Of a DNA stretch of 64,000 nucleotides, positions 1 through 8,265 are shown piece by piece; the first letter of the stretch is position 1, and every line of letters starts with the position of its first letter. Under the pieces are notes generated by a model that saw only the letters and a list, made by a program, of their open reading frames with translations, searched no databases and was not told the origin of the DNA. This DNA comes from Gammaproteobacteria bacterium UBA2679 (GTDB taxonomy: Bacteria > Pseudomonadota > Gammaproteobacteria > Pseudomonadales > Oleiphilaceae), in assembly GCA_002354735.1 (NCBI GenBank), contig DEMD01000016.1:62001-126000 (forward strand). Reading direction: 5' to 3'. Both the position numbers and the translations under genes were made by a program.

Positions 1-336
1 TGCATCGGCCAAGTCCAGAAACGTGCTTTTGTCTGCCGTTGAGATCGAACTGCCATGGCCGTCCAGGAAACGGGAGTTGAACTCATAATGCATTCGTTCC
101 CGCAGCCCTTTTTGCGGACTGGCTAAAAGCTGAAATACACCCCGCAGATCGAACGCCTGCCGAGTCAATTCGAGTAAGGACTCATCCAAAGAGCGCAGTG
201 GAAATAAGAGCAGATGCACATCGCCTATCTTCTGTAGTTGGCGTCCAACATGTAGGGCGCGTAGTTGAGCGCCATACGAGCTGAATCCAGGGCAATGTGA
301 GGTGCAATAGAGTATTTTGGGGTTGCGATTAGCCAT
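1..336 (-). CDS. Partial glycosyltransferase, GT4-like N-terminal part
   Basis: An uninterrupted frame reads leftward from the ATG at 336-334 and leaves the window at base 1, so only the first 112 residues are visible. The start reads KILYCTSHCPGFSSYGAQLR followed by a segment with 'LHVGRQLQKIGDVHLLLFPL'. This alternation of a first beta strand, a glycine/serine turn and an 'RA..lg..L...gdVhll' helix-strand is what the N-terminal Rossmann half of family 4 glycosyltransferases looks like. The donor-binding C-terminal half lies outside the window, so sugar specificity cannot be guessed. It is divergent from the neighbouring sulfotransferase, and both fit a surface-polysaccharide locus. The frame is clear; the family call is moderate. 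Confidence 0.6.
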   Translation of the reverse strand, partial: MANRNPKILYCTSHCPGFSSYGAQLRALHVGRQLQKIGDVHLLLFPLRSLDESLLELTRQAFDLRGVFQLLASPQKGLRERMHYEFNSRFLDGHGSSISTADKSTFLDLADA

Positions 337-465
337 ATGTGTGCCGGAAAAATTCCTTTTTATTTCGGACGTGCGAAGTATAATGAACTCAACACCCCAA
401 TGAAAGAATATTACTGGCCAACCGGATCGGCTTATTTAGTCAAGCATGGAGAAGCAAAATTAGTC

Positions 466-1380
466 ATGGAAAGCCTACCGAACTTTTTGATAATCGGCGC
501 AGCCAAATCGGGTACGACGTCTTTGGCGGATTATCTAAATCAACATCCTGATGTTTTTATTCCGCCGTTCAAGGAGCCAAACTATTTCGCGCTGGACCAG
601 GAGGATCTATATCCACCAGGACCTGTCGACCCCCGCATTGCCTTCCGCCTCCTCTACAGCCGCTCGATCGTAGACTATGACAGCTATCAGAGCGTTTACG
701 CTGAGGCTCCCGAACGCAAGGCCACAGGCGACGCATCTGTGAGATACCTGTACTACCCCCATGCGTCAGAGCGAATCAAGGAGCATATACCGAATGCGAG
801 ACTGGTTATTATGCTGCGAGAGCCGGTGGCGAGATTATATTCGCACTATTGCATGAACGTTCAATATCAACTTGAGCCACTGGCCTTACTTCCTGCATTG
901 GATGCCGAAGAAGAGAGAAAGGAAAATAAGTGGGGGTGGGATTGGCATTATAAAAGTGTCAGTATGTATTCTGAGCAGATTGCTAGATACTATGAAAAGT
1001 TCGATCGGGAGCAGATAAAAGTATTCCTGTACGATGATTTCGTAAATAACCCGCTATCTGTTTATAGTGAAATTTGTCAGCATATTGGTGTAGATAATAA
1101 TTTTATGCCTGATATGTCGGCGCGGGGGAAAGTGGCTATAAGGCCGCGTAACCTCATGGTTGGGCGACTATTGTATTGGCCAAATCCTTTCAAGACAGTA
1201 CTTCGAAAAGCGCTTACGCCGAGTGCATTTATTTCAGTATTCAACTTCATCGAACGCAAGAACTTCATCCCAGCACCGAAGATTGATCAGTCCCAGTGGC
1301 GATCGCTGACGACCTTATTCAAGGACGATGTCATCCAGCTTGAGGAAGTTCTCGGGCGGCAGATTCCGTGGTACCGATAA
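466..1380 (+). CDS. Sulfotransferase (PAPS-dependent)
   Basis: Transfers sulfate from PAPS to a hydroxyl, probably on a glycan or lipid of the cell surface given the neighbouring glycosyltransferases. The 5'-phosphosulfate loop is visible near the N-terminus (IIGAAKSGTTSL), and the 3'-phosphate motif follows in 'RLVIMLREPVARLYSHY' with the conserved Arg and Ser. About 304 residues, normal for the Sulfotransfer_1 family. The frame is open back to an ATG at 337, but I place the start at 466 because the PAPS loop should begin close to the N-terminus and a GGAGAAG stretch lies about 12 bases upstream. The 3' half is visibly AT-rich compared with genes further right, which suggests transfer. The next gene begins on the base after its stop. 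Confidence 0.85.
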   Translation: MESLPNFLIIGAAKSGTTSLADYLNQHPDVFIPPFKEPNYFALDQEDLYPPGPVDPRIAFRLLYSRSIVDYDSYQSVYAEAPERKATGDASVRYLYYPHASERIKEHIPNARLVIMLREPVARLYSHYCMNVQYQLEPLALLPALDAEEERKENKWGWDWHYKSVSMYSEQIARYYEKFDREQIKVFLYDDFVNNPLSVYSEICQHIGVDNNFMPDMSARGKVAIRPRNLMVGRLLYWPNPFKTVLRKALTPSAFISVFNFIERKNFIPAPKIDQSQWRSLTTLFKDDVIQLEEVLGRQIPWYR

Positions 1381-2316
1381 ATGGTGCATCTATCGAGCTA
1401 TCAGGATCGGGATTTTGAAGTCGTCGACTACAGCATGTATGAGCTGGGTGAGACGGGTCTCCAATTCAGGGGGCCCGCTCCTGTTCCCGAAGCGCTCGAG
1501 CCTGGCAGTTATATTGCCTGCATCGGTGCGGCTCAGACCTTCGGATGTTTATGCCAGGAGCCATTTCCGTCAATGCTTGCCAAAGCGCTCGATCTGCCGG
1601 TACTGAACCTGGGTTATGGGGGAGCCGGGCCGGAGTTTTTCGATCAGCAGCGCTCGCTGGACGCTTATATCAACAACTCCAGGTGTGTCGTTATTCAGGT
1701 CATGTCGGGACGGAGCCAGAGCAACTCCATTTTCGATACCGACGGGCTTGAGCTCCTGACGAGAAAGGCGGATGGCAGGCAGCTCTCGTCAGTTGATGCG
1801 TATCACGGTGTAATCAATGAACTTCAGCGGTTGTCATATGTGCCCCGTGGACGAGTCGACGCTGCGCTGATTCGTAGACTGAATCGCTCCGGTACCCGGG
1901 CTCTCGTTAACGAAACCCGGCAAAGATGGGTGAACAGCTATGCATCCCTGATTCAGAGGATACAAGTGCCCAAGCTGCTCTTCTGGTTTTCAAAACGAAG
2001 GCCGGACTATAGGGAGAACTACCTCTCGGTAAAAGGTATCTTCAATGAATACCCACAGCTGATCGACGCGGAAAGTGTGAGGCAGGTCGCTGGCCTTTGC
2101 GATGAATACGTGGAGTGCGTAACAGATCGCGGATCACCTCAGCAGCTGTTCAGTCGATTCACCGGTCAGCAGGCGATGGTCGATCCGGGTAATGATCGGC
2201 CAGACCTCGGGGGGCAGGTATGGACGCACGATCACTATTATCCTTCGCCTGAAATGCATGAAGATGCATGCACTGCGCTCAAGCCTGTGGTGAACAAATA
2301 CCTTCAGCGTCTGTAA
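1381..2316 (+). CDS. DUF6473-like protein of polysaccharide loci
   Basis: The ATG immediately follows the TAA of the sulfotransferase gene (zero spacing), so the two are translated together. The 311-residue product has 'YIACIGAAQTFGCLC' followed by 'LPVLNLGYGGAGPEFF', a layout resembling the Ser/Gly blocks of SGNH-type hydrolases, but I cannot assign a Ser-Asp-His triad. It resembles proteins grouped as DUF6473, often encoded next to sulfotransferases in capsule or exopolysaccharide clusters; this is recalled, not searched. No signal peptide or membrane segment is seen, so it is probably cytoplasmic. The family name is moderate; function is unknown. Confidence 0.6.
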   Translation: MVHLSSYQDRDFEVVDYSMYELGETGLQFRGPAPVPEALEPGSYIACIGAAQTFGCLCQEPFPSMLAKALDLPVLNLGYGGAGPEFFDQQRSLDAYINNSRCVVIQVMSGRSQSNSIFDTDGLELLTRKADGRQLSSVDAYHGVINELQRLSYVPRGRVDAALIRRLNRSGTRALVNETRQRWVNSYASLIQRIQVPKLLFWFSKRRPDYRENYLSVKGIFNEYPQLIDAESVRQVAGLCDEYVECVTDRGSPQQLFSRFTGQQAMVDPGNDRPDLGGQVWTHDHYYPSPEMHEDACTALKPVVNKYLQRL

Positions 2317-2350
2317 CAATATCTGTCGTGGCTAGTAACGCTGTGAGTGT

Positions 2351-3457
2351 TCAGCTCGATGTCTGTGGCAATAAGCGCGATCTGAACCGTCCGCCCACAC
2401 TCTTGAATCGCAACATCGGTTTCTCTACGAAGTGCCATGATGCCGCGGCCAAAAGCAATGTAATAGCGCCCGAATACATCGTGTATACGGTCAGGCTGAT
2501 GTCCGGGAGAGAGACAATCACGACTTGCTGAACTGTAAAGGCGTAGATGTAAAGGCCATAAGAGTAGTCGCCGACGCTATTGAACCTTCGGATGATTCCA
2601 GCGGGAATGTAGGCGAGAAATAGCGTTAAGTAAGTTACCGAGACGGTATAAAATAGGGTGAAGCTTGAGAGATCGATGGTGCTTATCGCGAGTGCCAGAA
2701 ACGCCAGAAGCGCGTACTTTCCCGAAAGGTGGATGCTGTCTCGATAATGAAAGGCGGTCGCTCCGGAGGCAAACATGAAGGTCAGCCGGATTAATTTTTC
2801 GCCTGGCATAGGCACGCCGCCAAGCCGGTTGATCAGCAGCGCCGCTAGCGAAAGCAGCGTGATAAAGAGGAATACGCGCTTCAGAGCACATCCGCTGGCA
2901 TTCCATTTGGTGATGGCCCAGCCGGCGAATATGGTGACGATACACAGCAGTGCATACATGCGAACTTCATAGGGAAGCGTCCACAGCGAACCGTTGACCG
3001 CACCCGAATAAGGCGCGTTCGTGAATACGCCGGGCAACTGGTGCTCAACGCCGAGAAAAAGCACGCTATTACGTGCAAAGTATTTCGCAGTCTGAAAGTC
3101 GGTGAAGTAATCAGTAATAGTGAGGGTGCTAAAAAGCGGTCCGACCAAGCCTACGATAATCACGAGGGCAACGATCAGCGCTGGATAGATTCGAAGTGTC
3201 CGCGCCAGGGCGAAGGTAGATAGTCCTTTTCTCGATTCAAGACTGGCGCACACCAGCAGGCCGCTGGTGATGAAGAAGATATCTACAGCCAGGGTGCCGA
3301 GCGTAAGGCCGAGCGTGTCGCGGAGCGGCTCGGCATCGGCGGTGCCGTAGTAGAGGGCGAAGCTGTGGCTAATTAGAACAAGAAGGGCTGCAACGAAACG
3401 GATCAGGTTGAAGTTGTTGTCGCGACTGCCAATGTGTTCCGACAGATAGGCTGTCAT
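2351..3457 (-). CDS. Acyltransferase family 3 membrane protein (OafA-like)
   Basis: Integral membrane O-acyltransferase that would modify a sugar of the surface polysaccharide with acetyl or a related group. 368 residues, about ten hydrophobic segments. The N-terminus has the family signature NFNLIRFVAALLVLISHSFAL, where the RxxAxxxVxxxH pattern supplies the catalytic His, and later 'VNGSLWTLPYEVRMY' matches the conserved S-x-W-x-Lx-x-E block. It is the downstream partner of the family 2 glycosyltransferase, whose stop lies three bases from this ATG. Its 3' end faces the DUF6473-like gene with 34 bases between them. No SGNH C-terminal extension is present, so it is the short form. Confidence 0.85.
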   Translation of the reverse strand: MTAYLSEHIGSRDNNFNLIRFVAALLVLISHSFALYYGTADAEPLRDTLGLTLGTLAVDIFFITSGLLVCASLESRKGLSTFALARTLRIYPALIVALVIIVGLVGPLFSTLTITDYFTDFQTAKYFARNSVLFLGVEHQLPGVFTNAPYSGAVNGSLWTLPYEVRMYALLCIVTIFAGWAITKWNASGCALKRVFLFITLLSLAALLINRLGGVPMPGEKLIRLTFMFASGATAFHYRDSIHLSGKYALLAFLALAISTIDLSSFTLFYTVSVTYLTLFLAYIPAGIIRRFNSVGDYSYGLYIYAFTVQQVVIVSLPDISLTVYTMYSGAITLLLAAASWHFVEKPMLRFKSVGGRFRSRLLPQTSS

Positions 3458-3460
3458 CGT

Positions 3461-4411
3461 TTATCCTGATGATGATTCTGGAGGGCTGATAGGCTTATAA
3501 CCGTACATCCACGAGCCTGGTCTCTTGACGGCCTCGCCATACCTTGCGGACGATCTCGAGAGCGCGTAGGCATAGAGTATGCCTCCCAATAATGCGGTCG
3601 AAAGCCAGCTTCGATGCTTGCGGAACAGGTGCATCTTGCCTTTGAGGACCGCGACCTGTCGAGCCCGGCTTGTGCTGCTACCGCCAACCAGATGGGTGAT
3701 GCGGGCAAAGGCGGTACGAACTGGGGGGTGCCCCGCCTCGATGGTCAGGCGAAGGCACAGGTCGACCTCTTCACTATATAGAAAGAACGACTCATCAAAC
3801 CCGCCAGCTGTCCGCCATCTTTCGGCGCCAACAAGCATGAAGGCACCAGACAGGACTGGAACCTCTTCAAGGCCATCGGGTTCCCTGTTCGATAGTCTTC
3901 TTTTTAGCCAGCCCACGCCGAAGAGCAATCCCAGCTCGCGTCGTAAGGAAGGTCGCTCCTGCATACAGCTAGGATCGATACTGCCGTTTTCGAGCACCGT
4001 TACGCCGCCCCAGGCCGCTGCATGGGGTCTGGCTTTCGCACAGTCGAGCAGCGGCGTGATGGCATCGTCGAACAGTTGAGTGTCTGGGTTCAGCAGGAGT
4101 AAATATCGTCCGGACGCGAACCGTGCAAGTTCATTATTGGCTGGTCCAAAGCCGATATTGCCCCTGCTTGGCACGATCTGGACCCGAGGAAAGGCTTCAC
4201 GCACGATTTGTTCCGAGGCATCACCGAAATTGTCGATGAGCAGCACTTCAATCGGCAAGTGTCCGCAATGCTCAAACAGACCAGTGAGGCAGCGGCGGAT
4301 ATCCTTCTCGGAGCGATAGCACACTATCAGGACGCTGACGATTGGCAATCTGTCACCGCTGCAGGTGGATCGAGGCGATCGTCCATTGTTCGCTGAAAAA
4401 GGCTCGGTCAT
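3461..4411 (-). CDS. Family 2 glycosyltransferase (rhamnosyltransferase-like)
   Basis: Inverting GT-A glycosyltransferase of 316 residues. The nucleotide-binding strand is 'VSVLIVCYRSEKDIRRCL', the metal site is the NPDT block (LLLLNPDTQLF) that replaces DXD in rhamnosyltransferase-like members, and the acceptor region reads GGFDESFFLYSEEVDLCLR, the typical C-terminal GT2 signature with the catalytic acid residues. No transmembrane domains except a weakly hydrophobic stretch near the C-terminus, so it probably works at the inner face of the membrane. It is the first gene of a leftward pair with the acyltransferase. The sugar donor cannot be assigned from sequence alone. Confidence 0.85.
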   Translation of the reverse strand: MTEPFSANNGRSPRSTCSGDRLPIVSVLIVCYRSEKDIRRCLTGLFEHCGHLPIEVLLIDNFGDASEQIVREAFPRVQIVPSRGNIGFGPANNELARFASGRYLLLLNPDTQLFDDAITPLLDCAKARPHAAAWGGVTVLENGSIDPSCMQERPSLRRELGLLFGVGWLKRRLSNREPDGLEEVPVLSGAFMLVGAERWRTAGGFDESFFLYSEEVDLCLRLTIEAGHPPVRTAFARITHLVGGSSTSRARQVAVLKGKMHLFRKHRSWLSTALLGGILYAYALSRSSARYGEAVKRPGSWMYGYKPISPPESSSG

Positions 4412-4458
4412 GCTGGTGAAGTCGTTTTAGGGGCCGGCGGAGTATAACTGGTGAGACT

Positions 4459-4590
4459 ATGTCAATGGAACGTTATCCTACGGATGTCGGCAAAGCCCAA
4501 CGCGCTATGAATTTGCAGATCCCCACCAGCTTACAAACGTATTCCACGGCTAAGGACCACTCTCGGTATTTACCTGCCACAAAGCGTTAG
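4459..4590 (+). other. Candidate 43-codon small gene before the radical SAM/NOS operon
   Basis: An ATG at 4459 opens a frame of 43 codons ending in TAG at 4588-4590, preceded by a GGTGAG Shine-Dalgarno-like stretch. The peptide is polar, begins MSMERYPTDVGK and ends YLPATKR, with three Tyr and four Arg residues. It lies directly before a nested hairpin and U tract and about 95 bases upstream of a radical SAM gene. This is the usual place for a precursor peptide in a modified-peptide operon. A frame of this length can easily occur by chance, no homology is recognised, and the frame is offered only as a candidate. Confidence 0.2.
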
Positions 4591-4634
4591 TTTTTCGATA
4601 AGCTATTGCAAAATAGAAGGAAACTAACTTTTTT
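4586..4634 (+). terminator. Nested hairpin with U tract (attenuator or weak terminator)
   Basis: The outer arms GTTAGTTT (4586-4593) and AAACTAAC (4621-4628) are perfect inverted repeats. Inside them CTATT (4603-4607) and AATAG (4612-4616) form a second stem closed by GCAA, a GNRA tetraloop. Six T residues follow at 4629-4634. This resembles an intrinsic terminator, although the stems are AT-rich. It sits in the untranslated region 52 bases before the radical SAM start, so it would attenuate that operon. Confidence 0.4.
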
Positions 4635-4685
4635 GCTGCGTACCTTCCTTGCGTTTTACCCTCGAATCGAAGAGTTCCTAACTAT

Positions 4686-6158
4686 ATGGCTGCCCAGCCC
4701 AGAGTACTACTGGTTGACCTCAACGCGTTCTCAAGTTTTCCGACGCTGGCAATCGGATTGTTGACAGCTGCTTTGCGCCGTCAGGCGTTCGCTGTTCAGG
4801 TGATCTGCCCGCTTGATCATGGGCGGCCCACGATGATGCGGGAGAGACAGGAGCGCATCACGGATCATTTCATGCGCCGGCTTCACCTGTCAGCCTATGC
4901 ACCGATATTGCCTATCCGGGACTTGGCTCGCCGGGTCTGGGGTTTCTTGCGCGATCGGCCGGATCGCATAACTGTCAGCCGCATCCGGCGGGCTCTCGAG
5001 TCCAAGCCGGATGTGATTCTGCTGTCCGCCTATTTGATGCACTATGAGGTTGTTCGCGAGATTGCCGCCAGCGCTAAAGAAAAGGGTGTTCCTGTGATTG
5101 TTGGCGGCCCGATGTTTAACATCGTTGCAACAGCCTCACATTGGCGCAGCCTGCCTGGGGTTACCGCGTTGGTGGGGGCAGAGGTCGATCTATCCATACC
5201 GCATCTCGTCAATGCCGTTATAGAAAAAAAGGACCTCTTGCAGTTCCCTGGTGTGACGCTACCTGATGGGCGGACGTCAACGGTTGCGCCACCGCTGCGG
5301 CCACTGGATAGCACGCCCTTCGCAGATTTCAGTGACTTCCCATGGGAGCGCTATCCGGTACGTATCGTGCCGATCATGACCGGTCGGGGATGCCAGTGGG
5401 CCAAGTGCGCGTTTTGTTCGGATGTCGTCTCCGCAAACGGCCGGTCCTATAGGACGCGCTCTGTCGGGCATGTGCTGGCCGAAATGGAAGAACAGGCGCG
5501 GCGCTACGCAACTCGAAATTTTCTCTTCCTCGATTTGAAGCTGAACTCACACCCAGACATGCTACGTGGCATTGCTGAGCAGTTGCCGGGCCGGGTGCCC
5601 GGAGCGGAATGGATAGGCACGGTTCACGTCGATACCCGAGCGGACAACGGATTATCTTTCCGGGACCTCAAAGCTGCTGTCAGAGGGGGCATGCGACGGG
5701 TCAGTTTCGGGTTGGAGACCGGCAGTCAGGCCCTGCTCGACGCCATGAAGAAGGGTTCCACCGTAGAAGGCAACTCGGCGTTCATTCGCAACGCGCACAG
5801 GGCAGGTCTATCGCTACGCTGTACCATGTTTGCTGGCTACCCAGGTGAAACCGAAGAGGACATGGCCGCAACGGCCGATTTTCTGGAGGTGCATGAGCAC
5901 CAGTTGGACAGGGTTCGCTTCAATGCCTTTTCGCTGCTCGAGGAAACGCCAATCTTCAAGCGTATGGCAGAGCAGTCCGGCGCCATCATCCTCACCGATC
6001 TGCAGCCAGACCCTCAGCGGGCGCGGATGCATTACAGAAATCCGGCGATCGAGACGAAGGGTTATCGGGCGCACAAGCGCAGGGCATTGGCGTCTGTCTA
6101 TCGCATAAATAGACGGCCAGTGAGATCCGGCGCCCGACAATTCGATGGCTTGATGTGA
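4686..6158 (+). CDS. B12-binding-type radical SAM enzyme
   Basis: 490 residues. Residues 5-150 form a Rossmann-like domain of the cobalamin-binding type found in this superfamily ('VLLVDLNAF', then 'PDVILLSAYLMHYEVV' and 'GVPVIVGGPMFN'), although the classical DxHxxG motif is not obvious. The radical SAM cluster motif is at C236, C241 and C244 (GRGCQWAKCAFC), with four rather than three residues between the first two cysteines, as in a subset of B12-type members. 'MRRVSFGLETGSQALLDAMKKG' and 'RCTMFAGYPGETEEDM' match the later SAM-barrel blocks. It is the first gene of the NOS operon, so it should act on the same substrate or pathway, by methylation or another radical step. The substrate is unknown. 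Confidence 0.85.
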   Translation: MAAQPRVLLVDLNAFSSFPTLAIGLLTAALRRQAFAVQVICPLDHGRPTMMRERQERITDHFMRRLHLSAYAPILPIRDLARRVWGFLRDRPDRITVSRIRRALESKPDVILLSAYLMHYEVVREIAASAKEKGVPVIVGGPMFNIVATASHWRSLPGVTALVGAEVDLSIPHLVNAVIEKKDLLQFPGVTLPDGRTSTVAPPLRPLDSTPFADFSDFPWERYPVRIVPIMTGRGCQWAKCAFCSDVVSANGRSYRTRSVGHVLAEMEEQARRYATRNFLFLDLKLNSHPDMLRGIAEQLPGRVPGAEWIGTVHVDTRADNGLSFRDLKAAVRGGMRRVSFGLETGSQALLDAMKKGSTVEGNSAFIRNAHRAGLSLRCTMFAGYPGETEEDMAATADFLEVHEHQLDRVRFNAFSLLEETPIFKRMAEQSGAIILTDLQPDPQRARMHYRNPAIETKGYRAHKRRALASVYRINRRPVRSGARQFDGLM

Positions 6159-7444
6159 TTAGTCTCTCCAAGCATCATGCGCTCGACCCTGCGGTCGATG
6201 TCAATGGTTTTCAGCCCCTGGCGCGCCGATTGCGTCGGCTGTCATTGCGCGAGAGGCGGGCCGAAGCGAGCGCTTTTCTCGACCTGTACTATCTCGAGAA
6301 CAAGGGAGCGGATGGCAGCCAGCAAAAGCGAACCGCTGAGGTCGATCGCGAGTTAACCCGATACGGGACATACACGCACACGCCCGAGGAGCTCAGCTTT
6401 GGCGCGAAGGTGGCGTGGCGGAATCACGCCCGCTGCATCGGCCGCCTCTACTGGCGTTCGCTGATTATTCGGGACCGTCGAGGTGTGACTGATCCTGACG
6501 CCATTGCCGATGAGGTGGCTCAACACATGCGCGAGGCCTTCAACGAAGGCAAGATCAGATCGGTCATTACGATCTTCGCCCCAGCGACGCCGAACAAGCT
6601 GCCGGCGCATATTGGAGCTGATCAGGTCACACGCTATGCAGGCCATTTGCGGCGAGATGGCACTGTCATCGGCGATAGGGCGAATGTTGAGGCGACGCGA
6701 CAAGCCGAGGCTGCCGGGTGGTCTGGAACGGGCGGACAATTCGACGTGCTGCCTTTGCCCATCATCGCTGCAGACGGCCGCCGGGTTTTTCGAACGCTGC
6801 CTGCCTCGGCAACGCATCATGTGCCGCTGACTCACAATGCCTACCCCGCGTTCACAGAACTTGGCCTGGAGTGGTACGCCGTACCTTGTATGACGGGTAT
6901 GATCCTGACAATCGGCGGAGTCGATTACCCGTGCGCACCCTTCAATGGTTTCTACATGGGTACAGAGATATCTTCGCGCAATCTGGTTGATCCCTGGCGC
7001 TTTGACCTGCTCGAAGTTACAGCGCGAGCTTTCGGTCTGGATCCTGCCGGCCAGGACCCCTTGTGGCGTGACAGGGCTCTGACGGAAATCAATGCGGCCG
7101 TGTTGCAATCGTACAGCAGCGCCGGCGTTACCCTGATCGATCACCATACGGCAGCGCGTGATTTCATGAAGTTTCGTGCAGACGAATCGGCCAGTGGGCG
7201 AGCCTTGCACGCCGACTGGTCCTGGATCGTCCCACCGCAAGCTTCAGCCGCCACGCCGCCCTTTCACATTCAGATGCATAATGAGAACGCGGTTCCGAAT
7301 TACTATCACAGCTGGATCGCAGATGGCTGGGAAATGCTGCCATTTGACGGCAATGTCTCCCGTTCAAGATTCAGTGGTCATGCCAGAGATGCACGACGTT
7401 GGCTGATCAGGAAAATGCGCAAACCGGGCACGTTCAGACGATGA
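6155..7444 (+). CDS. Stand-alone nitric oxide synthase oxygenase
   Basis: Heme- and pterin-dependent oxygenase expected to oxidise L-arginine, or an arginine-like guanidine, to N-hydroxyarginine and then citrulline plus NO. The 429-residue protein has the hallmark heme-ligand segment WRNHARCIGRLYW with Cys94 as axial thiolate, the substrate-binding block NGFYMGTEISSRNLVDP with Glu271, the 'DHHTAARDF' region and the dimer/pterin motif DWSWIVPP. No flavin reductase domain is attached and none is encoded nearby, as in other bacterial NOS proteins, so a general reductase must feed it. It starts at GTG 6155, overlapping the previous stop by four bases, and overlaps the next gene by ATGA. Translational coupling with a radical SAM enzyme and a glycosyltransferase suggests a biosynthetic rather than purely signalling role. 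Confidence 0.95.
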   Translation: MISLSKHHALDPAVDVNGFQPLARRLRRLSLRERRAEASAFLDLYYLENKGADGSQQKRTAEVDRELTRYGTYTHTPEELSFGAKVAWRNHARCIGRLYWRSLIIRDRRGVTDPDAIADEVAQHMREAFNEGKIRSVITIFAPATPNKLPAHIGADQVTRYAGHLRRDGTVIGDRANVEATRQAEAAGWSGTGGQFDVLPLPIIAADGRRVFRTLPASATHHVPLTHNAYPAFTELGLEWYAVPCMTGMILTIGGVDYPCAPFNGFYMGTEISSRNLVDPWRFDLLEVTARAFGLDPAGQDPLWRDRALTEINAAVLQSYSSAGVTLIDHHTAARDFMKFRADESASGRALHADWSWIVPPQASAATPPFHIQMHNENAVPNYYHSWIADGWEMLPFDGNVSRSRFSGHARDARRWLIRKMRKPGTFRR

Positions 7445-8265
7445 TCGCAGCGTTCGACGTTATCGTTCCAGTGCATAATGAGGGGGTCAGACTCCGGGCA
7501 ACGGCACCCGCGCTGAAGGCGGCAGTCGCGAATCTCTCTGCCAATGTGATTTACGTGTTGAACGGTACCACCGACGATAGCGATTTGGTCATCCACAGTG
7601 TTTTCGGCCAGACGGCATGCGTCATCACACTGCCTGTCGCTGGCAAAACGCACGCACTACGCGCAGCCGATGCGGTATCAAGGCACTCACTGCGCGTGTA
7701 TCTTGATGCCGATATCATCATCGCGCCAGATACCTTTCGTGCGCTGCTGAAACCCCTGACTGATGGGCGCGCGGATCTCACTGCGGCAAGGCTGGTGGCA
7801 GATCTCAGTCAGTCCAGAGGTCTTGCATTGCGCGTTGGCAGGGTTTGGGCCGACCAGTTAGCCCGCCGACAAGATGCCTTTCTCTGTTGTACGGCTATGA
7901 ATGAAGCCGGCTTGCAAAGAAGGGGGGCGTGGCCGGATGTTATAGCAGATGACGACTGGGCGCGTAACAGGATCGATTCGACCCGCCGTATCATCGTGGA
8001 AACAGCCATGGCTTACATGTTACCTCCACGGGACCTTCTCAGTTGGGTCAAGGTGCGGGCACGATGGATTCGGGGGGCAAGGGAGCTCAAACGATTGGAA
8101 CAACATGACTTACGCGTTGATCGGGTAGGACCGCAAGGTTCTCTGCCCGACCTTGCGATCTACTATCTCACGCGGCTTGGCGCGGAGCCGCTGGCGCTTC
8201 TGCAACAGGGGGCGCGATATCGCTGGGGCACAGACTATAGCACTCGAGGTCGAAAGGATGGCTAA
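7441..8265 (+). CDS. Family 2 glycosyltransferase of the NOS operon
   Basis: 274-residue GT-A transferase. The start at 7441 overlaps the NOS stop as ATGA, and it places the donor-binding strand AFDVIVPVHNEGVRLR at the N-terminus. The metal-binding DXD is in 'LRVYLDADIII', and the acceptor-side residues are in 'WPDVIADDDWARN' followed by 'RARWIRGARELKR', comparable to the QxxRW region of processive GT2 enzymes. There is no transmembrane domain. Conserved coupling with the oxygenase and the radical SAM enzyme suggests that the product of the operon is glycosylated, or that the operon modifies a sugar carrier. Donor and acceptor are unknown. It overlaps the next gene by eight bases. Confidence 0.85.
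   Translation: MIAAFDVIVPVHNEGVRLRATAPALKAAVANLSANVIYVLNGTTDDSDLVIHSVFGQTACVITLPVAGKTHALRAADAVSRHSLRVYLDADIIIAPDTFRALLKPLTDGRADLTAARLVADLSQSRGLALRVGRVWADQLARRQDAFLCCTAMNEAGLQRRGAWPDVIADDDWARNRIDSTRRIIVETAMAYMLPPRDLLSWVKVRARWIRGARELKRLEQHDLRVDRVGPQGSLPDLAIYYLTRLGAEPLALLQQGARYRWGTDYSTRGRKDG

Noticed and set aside
337..465. 43-residue N-terminal extension of the sulfotransferase
   Set aside because: Extension has no family sequence and the PAPS loop is normally at the N-terminus; ATG 466 with a ribosome site is preferred.
6353..7240. 295-codon reverse frame inside the NOS gene
   Set aside because: It lies entirely within the NOS coding region on the other strand, has no recognisable motif, and its length is explained by codon bias of the real gene.
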